A DNA stretch of 64,000 nucleotides from Flammulina velutipes. Taxonomy: Eukaryota; Basidiomycota; Agaricomycetes; Agaricales; Physalacriaceae. Positions 29,094 through 41,723 of this stretch are shown here, piece after piece. A program made the position numbers and the translations under genes. Every line of letters begins with the position of its first letter. The stretch's first letter is position 1. The notes below the pieces were generated by a model that worked only from the letters and a program-made list of their open reading frames with translations, was not told the DNA's origin and ran no database searches. The DNA is taken from positions 1,116,001-1,180,000 of the forward strand of contig CM022374.1 in NCBI GenBank assembly GCA_011800155.1, read 5' to 3'.

Positions 29094-30097
29094 ATGAGCC
29101 GTCTATCAAGCTGGGCCAACTACTGGAAGAGAACGGGCCAGATTCTACGGCAAAATGTGACTGACAGTGCGTGCATTCAACGACTGTGAAGCTTTCTTAT
29201 GGACCTTGGTCAGCCGTGCATATGACTGGGACACTCGCGCCCTCACGCGCCCCACGGACCATCTTCAGCTTTCACGACCGCCAGAGCATCGGTGACTGGA
29301 AGATGGGCTGTGACTACGATATTGGTGGGACGTCAACGGTGAATTTCGACTTGGACGAGTCGCGCCAACCAGCAACGGGCGTGTTCTGGGGGCAGATGAG
29401 TCTCGCTCTCCGACCTGGCTTTCAAGGCAAAGCACGCGGTGGATACGCTGCAATACAGAACAAGGTGTGTATTATGCAGTTTTAAATTTACTCTGCATTC
29501 AAATATTTAATGTCACAGCGCCGCCCGACATTGTTTGGCGAAGTACTCGAAGAGATCGAGTTTCACGAATACCTCGCGCTGCGCGTGCGCGCAGCTGGAG
29601 ACCCACAGACGCACGGGGCATATTTCGTCAATCTCCAAACCGAGGGTGATATCCAGGCCGATATCTGGCAGCACCGTTTATTCTTTCGACGGACGGACGG
29701 TGGATGGGAAGACCTCTTTGTCAGTCAAACCACTCGTGCAACCAACCATCTATCCAACCTGATGTTTTCCCGTCTTCTAGATCCCATTCTCTAATTTTGT
29801 GCGCACGAACCATGGGCAGATAGCAAGGCGGCCGGAAGTAATGAGAAAACGGAAACTCCGGAGTGTTAACATCGCTTTGCTTGGTGGCCACAGCGATGTT
29901 GAAGGTAAATATGAACTTGGTATTGACACCATTCGCCTCGTCAATGAAGAAGATGTCAAGGAGCCTCCTTCCGGTCAGTTATTTGCAACCAGTCATCCCA
30001 ACTTCCCTTCTGACTGCGTTCATACACAGAAAAGGCAGCGGGCGAGAAATGGGAGGACCTCCCCGGTCAACGGAAGGTCGAGGTGCCCCTCCATTGA
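29094..30097 (+). CDS. CIA30/NDUFAF1-like complex I assembly factor
   Basis: Starts MSRLSSWANYWKRTGQILRQ, a basic amphipathic N-terminus consistent with mitochondrial import. A 47-nt intron leads to FSFHDRQSIGDWKMGCDYDI, followed by GVFWGQMSLALRPGFQGKAR, GYAAIQNK, LALRVRAAGDPQTHGAYFVN and RSVNIALLGGHSDVEGKYEL. These are hallmark stretches of the CIA30 domain, which adopts a galactose-binding-like fold. NDUFAF1/CIA30 helps assemble the membrane arm of mitochondrial complex I. The tail (EKAAGEKWEDLPGQRKVEVP) is restored after the last intron. The start was chosen because the alternative upstream frame ends at a TGA before the domain. Confidence 0.87.
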
Positions 30098-30356
30098 GTA
30101 CGACGTATCACATTAGAATCATTGTATTTCTGTATGCAGTACTTGCTGCCAAAGGAAATCAACTAAAATGGCCAAGTGTATTTGTGACGGGTCAAAAGGT
30201 CGTAAATCATGGTTCAAAGATGAAATAATGTACAATTTGTTTGGAGAAGTGCAACAGCGACATTGGTTCCGCGAGTCTGAAGGTGGTGGAAGAGCATAAT
30301 CAAGAAAACAAGAAGGTAAGATGCAAAAAGGACAGAAAAAAGCAAGGGGTATCGAC

Positions 30357-31368
<1,012 letters not shown>

Positions 31369-31810
31369 TCTAACGTTGAAAAATGCGGTAAAAGAGAGAA
31401 GATTGACGAAGAGGTGGCCGCAACTTTTAAGGAGTGGTGGTGGCGGTTATCCCGGTGCGCCTGTCTATTGGTCTGGCGCCAAACACGACCAAGCAACCAT
31501 TGTGGCCCTGCTCAGCCTCGTTCAGCATCAAGATGTTGATGGTAATATGATGCTTTAGTGTCATTGGTGTCGTACAGTGTGTATGGAACTTAATCTTCTA
31601 TCCTATGAAACCAATTCAATTGCGTCGCAACCTCAAGCCGCTATTTTAGATGGACCGCCTACCACCCCAATATAATCCGTCAACCAGCAGTGTAATCAGC
31701 AACCTACGGTCCCAAATACTTTTAGCGCGAGCCTTCCTCACTACCCAATACCTGTACCATGCCACGCCGGGCACAATCGGCGCAGCGCCACACATAAGTA
31801 TGTAACTGCA
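31369..31810. other. intergenic, Ras upstream region
   Basis: About 440 bp between the Ras start and the stop of the GGQ protein, both on the minus strand. No gene or clear TATA box seen. Confidence 0.5.
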
Positions 31811-32552
31811 TCAATCAAACCTGTTTGACCGTGACTGCTTTATGGCACTCCGATACATCTTCTCTGATTTGCGTCTTTCCTTAGCTGCCCTCTCGTGGCC
31901 AGCCACACGCTCCCGCGTCGCCGCTGACGTTTCGTTCCGCACTGAGGCTGCTGCAGCTTGCAAAATGAGCGCGTGAAGCTAATGAAGGGTTAGATCAATC
32001 GCGGTAGAAAATGTGCTTCCCCACTTTCTGGAGACAGTCGGTTATATTCTGAGCCTGCGAGCGATACACGGTTGACGTTATCATGATTGACTGCGATGAG
32101 GAAACATAGAATGGCTGGATGATTGTTAGCTAGTCCAACCAATCTCAGTTGACACGTACAGATTTCTTAATGACTGGCTTTGCCCACGAGGGTATCCAGT
32201 GCGACTCGACCTCACACCGTAGCGTGGACTTGGTATTAACTTTGTTCACATTCTGTAAAAACCTTGAGAACAAAATATATTGAAAGGTACTGAAGACGCA
32301 CACCTGTCCACCTGGTCCTGAGCTTCGTGAAAAAGTAAAATTGACAAGTGATTTTGGGATAGGTTTGTCCTTGAATGCAGCTATCCAGAAGCGGGCTTCA
32401 GCGTTATCCTCAGCCGTATTTAGCGTGTCAAGGTTGGGTGGAACGGGAAGTAACTCCAAGGATCCATGATGATGATGGACATATCGCAGCAGGCAGATGC
32501 TAGGTAGACGGACACGTATATACGACGTGGTATGGCGTAGGATAGGGAGCAT
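31811..32552 (-). CDS. mitochondrial GGQ-domain translation-rescue protein (ICT1/Pth4-like)
   Basis: Four exons give about 191 residues. The N-terminus MLPILRHTTSYIRVRLPSIC is basic and hydroxylated, like a mitochondrial presequence. The release-factor catalytic motif SSGPGGQNVNKVNTKS is split by an intron right after Gly-Gly-Gln (GGQ at residues 81-83). The rest is short and ends in a Lys/Arg-rich helix (HERAAKERRKSEKMYRSAIK), which ICT1-type proteins use to enter the empty mRNA channel of a stalled ribosome. It probably hydrolyses peptidyl-tRNA on stalled mitoribosomes. Codon-recognition domains of true RF1/RF2 are absent. Confidence 0.87.
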
Positions 32553-32710
32553 GCAGAAAGAATTCAGGCTGAGAAAAAACTACGAAGGCTCCAAGAGTAC
32601 AAGACTGATGCTGGTTCAAATTTAAAGGGTCCGGCCCGGAGCCGTCAATGTAGCGCGACTAATTTACATACACCGCAAGTGAAATAAATTCGCAACCTCT
32701 CCAATGGTAA

Positions 32711-34082
32711 TTATGCAGGATGTGACTTCCTCTTGAGCATTTCACGTGCAGCCTCTTCGACATCTCCAGAGGGATCGGGGAGCCAAAATGCCTTGATATT
32801 CGGAATCAATATTCTGTTCTCCACGTTGATAGATTCAAACTCACCAATTCAGCGCCAGCAGTACTCATCATGGCAAAACGGGGATTGAAGCGAACACACC
32901 GCGAAGGTCCTGGGTGCCCATCAAGGACTACTAGGGGTCTGACGACCTGAGGAGCTATTCTCGTATCTGGAGATCCCATCCGTGCAGGTAATTTCGTCAT
33001 GTCCCACACATACAATTTTCCGTCCAGGCTACCGCTGACAACGAATTTGCTATCTGGCGTCCAGCAGACTTCTTCACCACTGCATCCCTTCGTGGGTTCG
33101 ATGGCGGGTTGGGTTGTCATAGACCGTCGCTCTAAGCCGGTGTGGCCCATTAGCTTTGCGAGTATGTGTCCCTCGAAAGAATCGACGACATAATGTGCGT
33201 CTCCGGAGCAGCCAACGAGTATGTATTTTCCACTGCTGGAGAACGACAGAGAAGTCATTACTATTGGGCGGGGAGGGAAAGAAACGAGGCTAAGAGACGC
33301 GTCCTCGAGTGTTATGGTGAGGAAGGGAGCTTTATCGTAGTTTGTTGTGTCATACAGCATTATGCGAGAATATTCGTTGACAGCTACGGCGAACACTACA
33401 CCAGAGTGATCATAGGTGACAATAGGTGCGGCTGGGAGGGGGAGGAGACCGCGACACGACGGGGCTCGCAGGTCCCACAGCCGTACAGTTTTATCCAGAG
33501 ATCCAGACATAAAGCCATCATCGGAAGGCGACATTTCCAGTGATATGACGCGGCCTTTGTGGCCTTTGAAGTATTGGAGGTATTTATTATCGTGGAGGGA
33601 ATGGTAGCGAATTGTGTCGTCCTCCTTGGTGGAAGCGTGTATTATCGCGGTGTTCTTGTGCGTGAAGCGGGGTAAATCTACGCCGTATTTCTTGGAATAT
33701 AGAGTCTTTAGAGGCCTAACCTTATGAGCAATACTATTCTTCAAGATGGGATGGAGACATACTTTCCGCTTTTACAATTGTACAGACGAAACGTTTCGTC
33801 TTCGGCTGCTGTGATGACCTGATCACCTCGGTCGTCAAACGACATTCCAGTGATATGTCGAGGTCCTTGAGTGGGTGGTCGCGGTGAGCTAAAGCCAGCC
33901 GAAGGCGCGGGGACCGTGTCGACAGCGTTTTTGTAGATACGCGCCGGCTTGAGTTTGGACTGGGTAATGTTCAGTGGGCGACTTGACAATGGCACCAGTG
34001 TACTCACCATTACAATATTCGTGAGAGTCAGCGTAGCCATCGCTGGCGCATTACTTGTACTTGCATGTTGTGGTGGCGGCAT
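32711..34082 (-). CDS. SWD2: SWD2/WDR82-like WD40 subunit of COMPASS
   Basis: WD-repeat protein beginning MPPPQHASTSNAPAMATLTL, with segments GMSFDDRGDQVITAAEDETF, FKGHKGRVISLEMSPSDDGF, GSLDKTVRLWDLR, TSLSFSSSGKYILVGCSGDA and WTPDSKFVVSGSLDGKLYVW. The last exon ends AFWLPDPSGDVEEAA and a basic tail. The repeat order and the FKGHK/SLDKTVRLWDLR pair match Swd2/WDR82, which joins the COMPASS H3K4 methyltransferase and, in yeast, the mRNA 3'-end machinery. The start shown has good context; an in-frame extension upstream exists but overlaps the RPB5 promoter. Head-to-head with RPB5. Confidence 0.9.
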
Positions 34083-34138
34083 GGTAAGAGTGAGAATGAT
34101 CGGAGTTCGAAATTTTCGTAGCTTTACCATTGACCGCC
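34083..34138. promoter_or_regulatory. 56-bp divergent promoter SWD2 / RPB5
   Basis: Only 56 bases separate the two ATG codons, so both transcripts must start within this stretch or inside the opposite gene. No TATA box is seen. Confidence 0.6.
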
Positions 34139-35015
34139 ATGGGTGATAACGAGGAAGTCGCAAAACTCTGGAAAGTCAACCGAACAATTCATGAACTCGT
34201 CAAGGATAGAGTCAGCAGTGCTTCACGACAGTCTGGACGTCGACGTTGACCAGCTTGCAGGGTTACACAGTCTCGGACGATGAAATTCTTATGGACCTCA
34301 ATCAGTTCAGAGAGACCTATGTTTCTCAGGCCGGTACAATCGAGTGCGCAACTTGTCCCTCTATTATCCTTGTGGTCTAACTGACGCAGCGTACAGTCGA
34401 AATCAGTTAAATTTCTTCACGAGCCATTCCGAGGATGTGGAGGATAATATATTCGTATACTTCTCCGATGAGAAGAGCGTAGGCGTCAAAACTATGCGAA
34501 AGTGTGTGATTCCTTTTTCTTCTATGTTTCGAGGATTTATGCTGCGCGCAGAATGTTGTCAATTCTTGAAGAAAAGAAAATACACCGAGGTATCATCGTA
34601 TTCCCTGGGAACATGACACCCTCTGCTCGCAAAGTGAGTCGGCTCACGAATTATATTCCAACATCTGACTCTTCAAAGGTCATAGTGGCAATGGCTTCTC
34701 AATATCGGCTAGAAGAGTTTTCAGAGTCAGATTTACTCGTCAACATCGTTCACCACACATTGGTTCCTATGCACAACGTTCTCAGTCCCGACCAGAAAAA
34801 AATGCTGCTTCAGAAATAGTAAGTGTCCTCTCCGATCCCTCTTATTCTTCTATATTCAACTCGGTTGTAGTCGACTGAAGGAGACACAACTGCCGAGAAT
34901 CCAGTTGGCTGACCCAGTTGCCCGATACTATGGTCTCCGTCGTGGTCAAGTTGTAAAAATCACAAGACCTAGTGAAACTGCGGGACGTTATGCGAGTTAT
35001 CGCATTTGTTTCTAG
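34139..35015 (+). CDS. RPB5: RNA polymerase subunit RPABC1 (Rpb5)
   Basis: Starts [20 protein letters not shown] and splices to [20 protein letters not shown]. Later exons give [55 protein letters not shown] and the C-terminal [20 protein letters not shown] plus [20 protein letters not shown], ending in ICF. This is the archaeal RpoH-like C-terminal domain joined to the eukaryotic N-terminal jaw. Rpb5 is shared by RNA polymerases I, II and III and sits in the lower jaw touching downstream DNA. About 215 residues, the family's usual length. Confidence 0.96.
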
Positions 35016-35532
35016 CTGACTGTATTGTGAGTATAACTGCAGACTCAATGCTCGTCAACTGACGGCAACCTTCAGATATCTTACCTATCGCAACTCTTTG
35101 TATTTTATTGACATTGCATTATCTTCGACCCCCTTGACCCTCTCAATTACACATTTTTGTACCAGTCGCCTGTCCAAGTCTTCCAGAGTGTAGGATATCG
35201 AAGCACTATCGGGTACCGGTTCGGTACCATGGCCATCCCGAACCGACTGGAAGACGAGGACAACAATCACCGTTGCTAGCTTCTCAAGGCGACTATGATG
35301 GCAACTAGAGCAGCGCGCTACAAGGACCACAAGGACGGACCAAGCGAGATTTACACACACGCAGACATTGAATTTTTGATGTTGCGAGCTGCCTTCTACA
35401 GGCTAGAACTGACTAATGACCGGCCTCTGGAATTCCAATGCGTATTACTGCAGACGGAGATTCGAATGGAAGCCCAGACTTTGGTTGGTCTAACCTCATT
35501 CAATCCTCTTCGTCATTATTGACCTCACCTTG

Positions 35533-35577
35533 AAGTTCGGAGGCTTGTTTAAAACTACAAGTGGCTAGTCCGAACTT
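35533..35577. repeat. nested inverted repeat (hairpin)
   Basis: Outer arms AAGTTCGGA (35533-35541) and TCCGAACTT (35569-35577) are exact complements; inner arms CTTGT (35544-35548) and ACAAG (35557-35561) also pair, leaving an AT-rich loop. No flanking duplication suggesting a transposon was found. Confidence 0.6.
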
Positions 35578-36530
35578 GACGCCACACTATGAAACTTGAT
35601 CATATAGGGATATTCATGCGGGAGCAACAAACAGATGGGGACAGTACCTATCAATGTGCTATAGCTTATGAAGTGTAAGTTTTTAGCAGCTCCTACAGTC
35701 TCGGTACCGTTTACTGAAGAATCCAAGTTCCAGTCCTGTCAGCCGTGCATGGCGGTCGTTTCACTGCATATGAACGAGCTGGCTTCCCTCGGCTTCTTTG
35801 TCTGTTCGTTACCGTTGACCGCTCCTTGTCAAAAGGCTGGCATGTGTATATTGTCACTCCAGGCATCTAGATGCTACCTTGTGTGTGGTCTAAGTGTAAG
35901 CCCTCATGTACGCTTCATCATCTAGATTCACCTGTAACTGATTTGAATCGTGTCTAGGAACGGTGCTCGGAAAGATGATGTGCTTGGTCTTTGAACGCCA
36001 CCGCATGCCACTGTATCCAGAAATGGCATTAGCGCCACATTTCGGAGGATACCGATATGAGACTGCTCCAATCCCGTAAGTGATTTGTGAGTGCAAAAGA
36101 TGTCCGTATGTCTGGATGGAGCTTTTCTGTGTTATGTGGCACTGAATTATCAATACAGATTTGCTCACCAATGACTCTGAGCATTTCGCTGAGTTACAAT
36201 GGTATAACTATGTACGGTGGGGCCGTCAACTAACGAATGCTCGTGTCTGTCTTGTCGTGGCTAAACGGACCATCAGCATACATTTTCTTGCAAAATTCTA
36301 CTCAGTGACCAACAACGACTCCGTCATTGAACTCCAAGCGCTTCAAAAATTTGAGTCGTTGACATTTCGGCAACCAAACACTACACGATCCGCTCATGTC
36401 TTGATCGGTCAGGACTCATATGCGCGATACGCTGGTCGCCGAAAGCCTTGACTCTTGTGGATTTGCGCCTTTGGATTACACAGGTGCGCTAGTCGATCGA
36501 AGACAGGGTTTAGAGAATGGGGTCAAGTGG

Positions 36531-36538
36531 TATAAAAT
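36531..36538 (+). promoter_or_regulatory. TATA box of the sesquiterpene synthase gene
   Basis: TATAAAAT 61 bp upstream of the chosen ATG (36592). It supports this start over an in-frame extension from 36517, which would begin before the box. Confidence 0.6.
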
Positions 36539-36591
36539 GGCAACGGGCGAACCAATTCTGCATCCCAAACCTGGTCCTAATTCTCCTCACA

Positions 36592-37847
36592 ATGGTCCCT
36601 GCTGCGCGCGCTCAGTTCATTCTACCTGATCTCTTACACGCATGTCCGTTGACTGGTGGGACTAACCCGCACTATGAAGTCGCTGCCGCACAGTCCGCCG
36701 CCTGGATAAAGAGCTACGACGTCTTCTCTCCGAAGAAACGTGAATTCTTCGACCGAGGCTATAACGAACTTCTCGTCTCTCATACATACCCATATGCTGA
36801 GTATGAACAGTTCCGCACATGCTGCGATTTTGTGAGTGTTGTTCGCGCTCCCCGTCCCAACTTTATTCACCATGCTCCAGGTGAACCTTCTATTCGTAGT
36901 TGATGAGATTAGTGATGACCAAAATGGACGAGACGCTCGTGCGACGTGCGACATATTCCTCCGGGCTATGAGCGATGAGAGCTACAATGATAGCTCCAAG
37001 TTATGCAGGATGACCCACGAGTAAGCTGACGGCTATTGGTCAAGTTGTCAGTGTATTTACCTCCTTCTAGTTTCAGGCGCCGTTACACGACATTGGCGGG
37101 CAGTAATACGGCTGCCCGCTTTTTAAAGCACTGCAAGGACTACATCGACGCGGTGGCTCATGAGGCCGAGCTTCGCGAGATGGGCCAAGTCCTCGACATC
37201 GCGGCATTCACCGATTTACGTCGCGAAAACAGCGCCATACGCCTTTGCTTCGGACTTTTCGAGTACGCGTTGGGAATCGATTTACCCCAGTATGTTTTCG
37301 ACGATCCCGCGTTTATGAAAGTCTATATGGCTGCAGCAGATCTTGTTTGCTGGGCGAACGTGAGTTCGGCCATGCGCTTCGACATCTGCTTGCTAATTTA
37401 TTCCTAGGATGTGTATTCCTATAACATGGAGCAGCGCAAAGGCCACACTGGGAACAACATCATCACTGTGCTCATGAAGGCCGAAGGAATGACTCTTCAG
37501 GCTGCTGCTGATCATGTTGGGAAGTACTTTAACGTTTTGATGGCCCGATTTATGGAAGGCAAGTCGGATCTACCCTCGTGGGGATCCGACGTCGATGCAG
37601 ATGTCGACCTCTATTGTCAGTCAATGCAGTGCATTTGTTGATTTGGAACTAAACTCCGTACAGGCACTGCCTTGGGCCATTGGGTTAGAGGGAATCTTGA
37701 GTAGGTCTGACAAGATATGTGCCATGAATGAGCTGACAATAGGTCTTGTGTAGCTGGAGCTTTGAAACACAACGCTATTTTGGTCTGGAGCACCGTGCGA
37801 TTAAGCGTACTCGCTTGGTCACACTACTTCCTGTGGAAATTGAATGA
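36592..37847 (+). CDS. sesquiterpene synthase (class I terpene cyclase)
   Basis: Six exons (36592-36831, 36881-37020, 37071-37359, 37408-37615, 37664-37700, 37754-37847) give 335 residues. The start [15 protein letters not shown] fits the usual FxLPDLL opening of basidiomycete sesquiterpene synthases. The first metal motif is VDEISDDQ (D88-E-I-S-D92), and the NSE triad is N223-D-V-Y-S227-Y-N-M-E231. The C-terminal [10 protein letters not shown] (RY at 312-313) is also present. Class I cyclases ionise farnesyl diphosphate with three magnesium ions and cyclise it in the cytosol. The product cannot be predicted. Mevalonate kinase, which supplies the precursor, is encoded about 4 kb downstream. 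All key catalytic residues are intact. Confidence 0.95.
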
Positions 37848-40353
37848 ATGGCTGAGAGAGAACAGGATGCGGTGATAGTGGCTCCCCCGACATTCTTGAT
37901 GACAATATTGAATCCCTATCTTTCTTATATTTATTTCGATATGTACCTATGCTCAAATACTACTCCATATCTATTCATGCTTGTATCCGACATCGGTCTC
38001 GTAGGACTTGCGGTTCAGAGTTCACCGACGACGACATCGGTAAGGTCGTTCAAAGGCACGTGATCGCGGTAAGCTGCCTACCCGGGGCAAGTTGACACTC
38101 AACCTGAACCGCCAGCGTTAACGTTCAACGTTCAACTTTCTGACAACAGCAGTCACCTTTGATTCCGAAGTATTATGACATATCAATTAATCTTGCTGCA
38201 TATTAATCAACTCATTCTAGCCCTTGCATCCACCATATTCGCTCTAAACCTCGCGCCACCCGACATATGCATTACCATGATCTAGGCTTTTCAACTGTAC
38301 AGGTCCTTCCTGAAATCTTCTAATAGCGGGGATCTTAATAACCCAACGATGGAGCTGCTTACAGGTCCCTCAATATCTCCACCGTACCTTCTTGAACCCT
38401 CGATTTGTCCTCAGAGCTAATGTGCGCATTGAAAGAGATAGAGGCTAGAACAATAACACCTAAAGACGACAACACGTCTAATCATGTCGACCCGACTCTT
38501 AACCTACGATCTACTGTGCCAAACTTTGCAAGCCTACTCGTGTGCTTGAATTTCGTGAAGTCCTCGGTCTTTCCAACTTTCCAGCCTGTGGACCTAGAGC
38601 CTATGGATTAGGTGGCTATGCTATGCTCTCGCGCATTATTCGTATCACCATTAACGCCACCATGCACAGAGCGTAATATGGAGCGAGTAGATTGGCATAT
38701 CAATTTCTCGCGACTGGCAATGACCGCCGGATATCAGTTCCGAAACCCGATTGGTGGAACGCCACACGTACACATTACGGTGCTCGCTACTATCTGGAGA
38801 GTGTTTGGATTCTCAAATGCATCTCGCGTCCTGATAAATTTTGATTTCTATCGGCGCTTTTTTTGCACCATGACCGCGACCATGACGCGACTCTGGCAGA
38901 CTCTCATGCTCTTGCTCTAGACCGGCGGGATTCTTGCATTCCGGGCTTCTTGACTTGCTGTCAGACGAAGGCAGTACGCTTGTGCGAGTCACCGTGGTAC
39001 GAGGGGCAATGACCACGGTGATCTAAGAGGAAGACTAAGTCTATCCGTTGCGGCTCACGTTCATCACATGAAGTAAGTCTCTAGGCCACACCTGGCCACA
39101 CTGCCTCGGAGGAGGAGACACACCGCCATTGTCGACGAACCTGTGGCATGGGATGTGCATCTTATCTACATCAAGCATTCGCTTCCCGAGGACTGCAGGG
39201 CAAGCACTGCCAGGATAATAGACTCTGTAATGTGATATACCTTTCTTCTTTAGGGCCCTGGATGACGCCTCGTCTGAAGAACAGCATTTGTAATGGTGCG
39301 TTTCTAAAGCTTAACGATATGCGTATGGCCGATACTGAATTCGACAAGAAGTACAGACGCCTGTAGATGATCGCACCTTCGGGGATGTGAGGATACAACC
39401 GTCTTCACTAATTCGCGGTAGTTTCCATACACCGGAATAGTATGTTTTGGTCAAGTCCAAGGAACGCCTGAATCCAGAACGATTGTATACATCGGTTCTC
39501 TTGCCAAGGATTCTTGCAAGGACTGTGAGTGTGTCATAGACAGCTTTCGAATTCACTACAGCTATTCTCAGGCTATTCTACCTCGGCTAAGTCTCCGGAT
39601 ATCTCGGAATAGAAGTGAAAATACGACCAGTTTATGCTACTTGGAGATGGTTTCTATTCTATTCTTTTGATGATCATGAGTTGGTCGGTCATTTGCGCTG
39701 ATAACCTAACCTTTTTAGTTCAGGCTGTTTGTGTAGATGTACACGACGTGGCTTACACGCAGGTATGTATTTTTGAACTCTACACCTTTCATGAATCATT
39801 AATTGCAGTATCTGTTTCGAAGTGGGGCAATCTTTGACGCTGTGTAGCCTCGTTCCCGCTCTGGGGCGCCTGCTGTGTGAACGCGCAGGGATATAGCGCT
39901 TGGACCCCCGTATTCCCACTAGCCGAGATGAATGTACGCTTCATCTATTGCTTTCTTTGTTCCCGTTCTTTGTTGTCGCGTGGGATGAGAAAGGAACACA
40001 GTTCATATACGATCGAGGGCGTCGTCACGACGCGCTCGTTCTTTCTTCTCACAGGGTCTCGAGCTCGGCGTTTTGCGGTACACACCTCATACTTACAGTG
40101 ACACGACGAGACAACTTCCGCAGCAATCAGCCAGTTGAGAAACTAGTCCCATTCTGGTAACGATGGTGTATGCTTGACCCTGCCATGTTCTGGGTGCCGT
40201 TGTGCCGGTTCGAAGATATTTAAGTGGGAGTAGGGATCCCTCCACTTCAGTTCATTCCCACTCCCGCCTCGAGTCCTAAACCCAGCACGCGTCTTGCACA
40301 ATATGTGTCTCACAACCTCTATCATCTTGACACGTCCCTCGTCGTCCACCATC
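37848..40353. other. 2.5-kb gene-poor, possibly decayed region
   Basis: Between the terpene synthase and the small Cys/His ORF. Many short frames on both strands, some with donor- and acceptor-like signals (for example 39050-39170 and 39760-39810), but stops prevent any long model and no protein family is recognisable. Could be a decayed gene or unannotated transcript. Confidence 0.4.
40217..40224 (+). promoter_or_regulatory. TATA-like box upstream of the small ORF
   Basis: TATTTAAG 137 bp upstream of the ATG at 40354 and 86 bp upstream of an earlier in-frame ATG (40303), suggesting the small ORF is transcribed. Confidence 0.35.
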
Positions 40354-40479
40354 ATGTCCGCCCCAGCCTCCCGCTCGGAGACGTCTACCACACCAGTCGA
40401 CATGAACATGAACGACGGACCTCAATGCTGCCATTGTGGCTGGCGAGGAGCGCACGCACCAGGTTGTCCGTTTAAGTAA
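40354..40479 (+). CDS. Cys/His-rich microprotein (hypothetical)
   Basis: A 41-residue frame with a Ser/Thr/Met-rich, acidic N-terminus and a compact C-terminal knot, CCHCGWRGAHAPGCPFK (Cys25, Cys26, His27, Cys28, His34, Cys38). The Cys/His spacing could hold one zinc ion. The ATG has good context (CATCATGTC). An in-frame ATG at 40303 would add 17 mostly hydroxylated or hydrophobic residues. A TATA-like box lies upstream. Similar tiny Cys-rich tails may occur in other agaricomycetes, but I do not recognise a named family. No function is assigned; it may be a chance frame, though the Cys/His density argues against it. Confidence 0.4.
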   Translation: MSAPASRSETSTTPVDMNMNDGPQCCHCGWRGAHAPGCPFK

Positions 40480-41723
40480 ACGCAGAGGTAAATCGATTCC
40501 TTGTCGCATGCAACCCACGGAAGCCTGACCCCGTGCAGCGACGCTCTCGTGCCAGTGCATCTATTCTCATTCATCCGACACTTGGCACCCAATCCATATT
40601 CCTCTTCCATCGATTTCCCACATCGCCATCGATTCTCGTCCGTCGCGTTCATCGCTCTGAACTCCATGCTTCACCTTCAAATTAATTTGTACCATTCATA
40701 TTATCGTGGCCGGACCTACATTACAATCAAACACTACTACGGGGAGGAAGGAGGGAGGAGGGTATTAATGTCGGGGAGCTCACCATGTACATTTGTACCG
40801 TCTATTTGTAAATATTATCAACAACGTTCTTCAGAGCGAGCGAACGGAGACAGCGAATCACGATATCGGAGTGAAGTAACGGAAAGATTATATCCATCGG
40901 GTGCCTGGTTAACGTTCCGGCAGTCCGTTATCCAATCGCCATCTCCTCGAAGAGTTGCAACGGCAGGGTTGGGAAGACACCAAGGACTTGATATTTGGAA
41001 TACATACTCCTCGCCCAGGATAACGCGTTATCCTCTGTTATCCTGACTCATATCACGTCGAAGACAATAGTAGATGCTCAGATAATCGACGCGTTTATTC
41101 CCCAGTGTGGGGTTCGCGATCAGATTTCCGTGCAAACGTTCTTGATTTACTTCGGGCTTAACAACAATGATACACTAGTCGTTCAACCATTAGCAGATCT
41201 ACCTCGTCTGCTGTTCATCGGCAGACGGCCTATATCAACCAGCGCCCCCCGCTCCACCTAAGCAGCTGGTCTAGATGTTAGGTTGCCAAATGCCCTGACA
41301 TCTAGAAAGTCCGAAAACCTAATTAACTTTCAAGTTCTCTGGTCCGGACCTTAGCCTAAATGCACGAGCGCTGCCATCATGTATTAGCAAGATGAGTCCG
41401 GCTTATGGTGCTTCCAAGGGCAAAGGTGGATGAAGAGCCGCCTGAACGCCACATTCCGTGGGGCGTAGTGCACTTCCTTCCACCTTCCTTCACTCTCTGC
41501 CCCTCTGATTACCTCCAGCACCTTCTTTAGAATCTTCTAACATTCATGCTGTCCACCATTTGGTTTGTTCAGATACGCGCCACTTGACGCTTGACACTGG
41601 AAGCCTAAGATTAGTAGGGCCCCCTGGTTGTTCCTTCGCTGCACTGCCTCCGTGTGTTCATCACAAGTAGTACGGGTGAATTATGCTATTTACATGTTTA
41701 CAGATAACAAAAAAGATCTAGGA
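40480..41723. other. gene-poor region downstream of the small ORF
   Basis: 1.2 kb before the stop of the fused minus-strand gene. Open frames such as 40501-41046 (+) show no domain. Nothing else seen. Confidence 0.45.

Larger units (their letters stand above)
35016..36591. other. gene-poor region upstream of the terpene synthase
   Basis: About 1.6 kb. Short plus-strand frames near 35250-35520, 35670-35925 and 36160-36450 with splice-like signals could be remnants of a gene, but no family can be named. A nested hairpin lies at 35533-35577. Confidence 0.4.

Noticed and set aside
36517..36591. In-frame N-terminal extension of the terpene synthase
   Set aside because: It would start upstream of the TATA box at 36531, and the FILPDLL opening fits the ATG at 36592.
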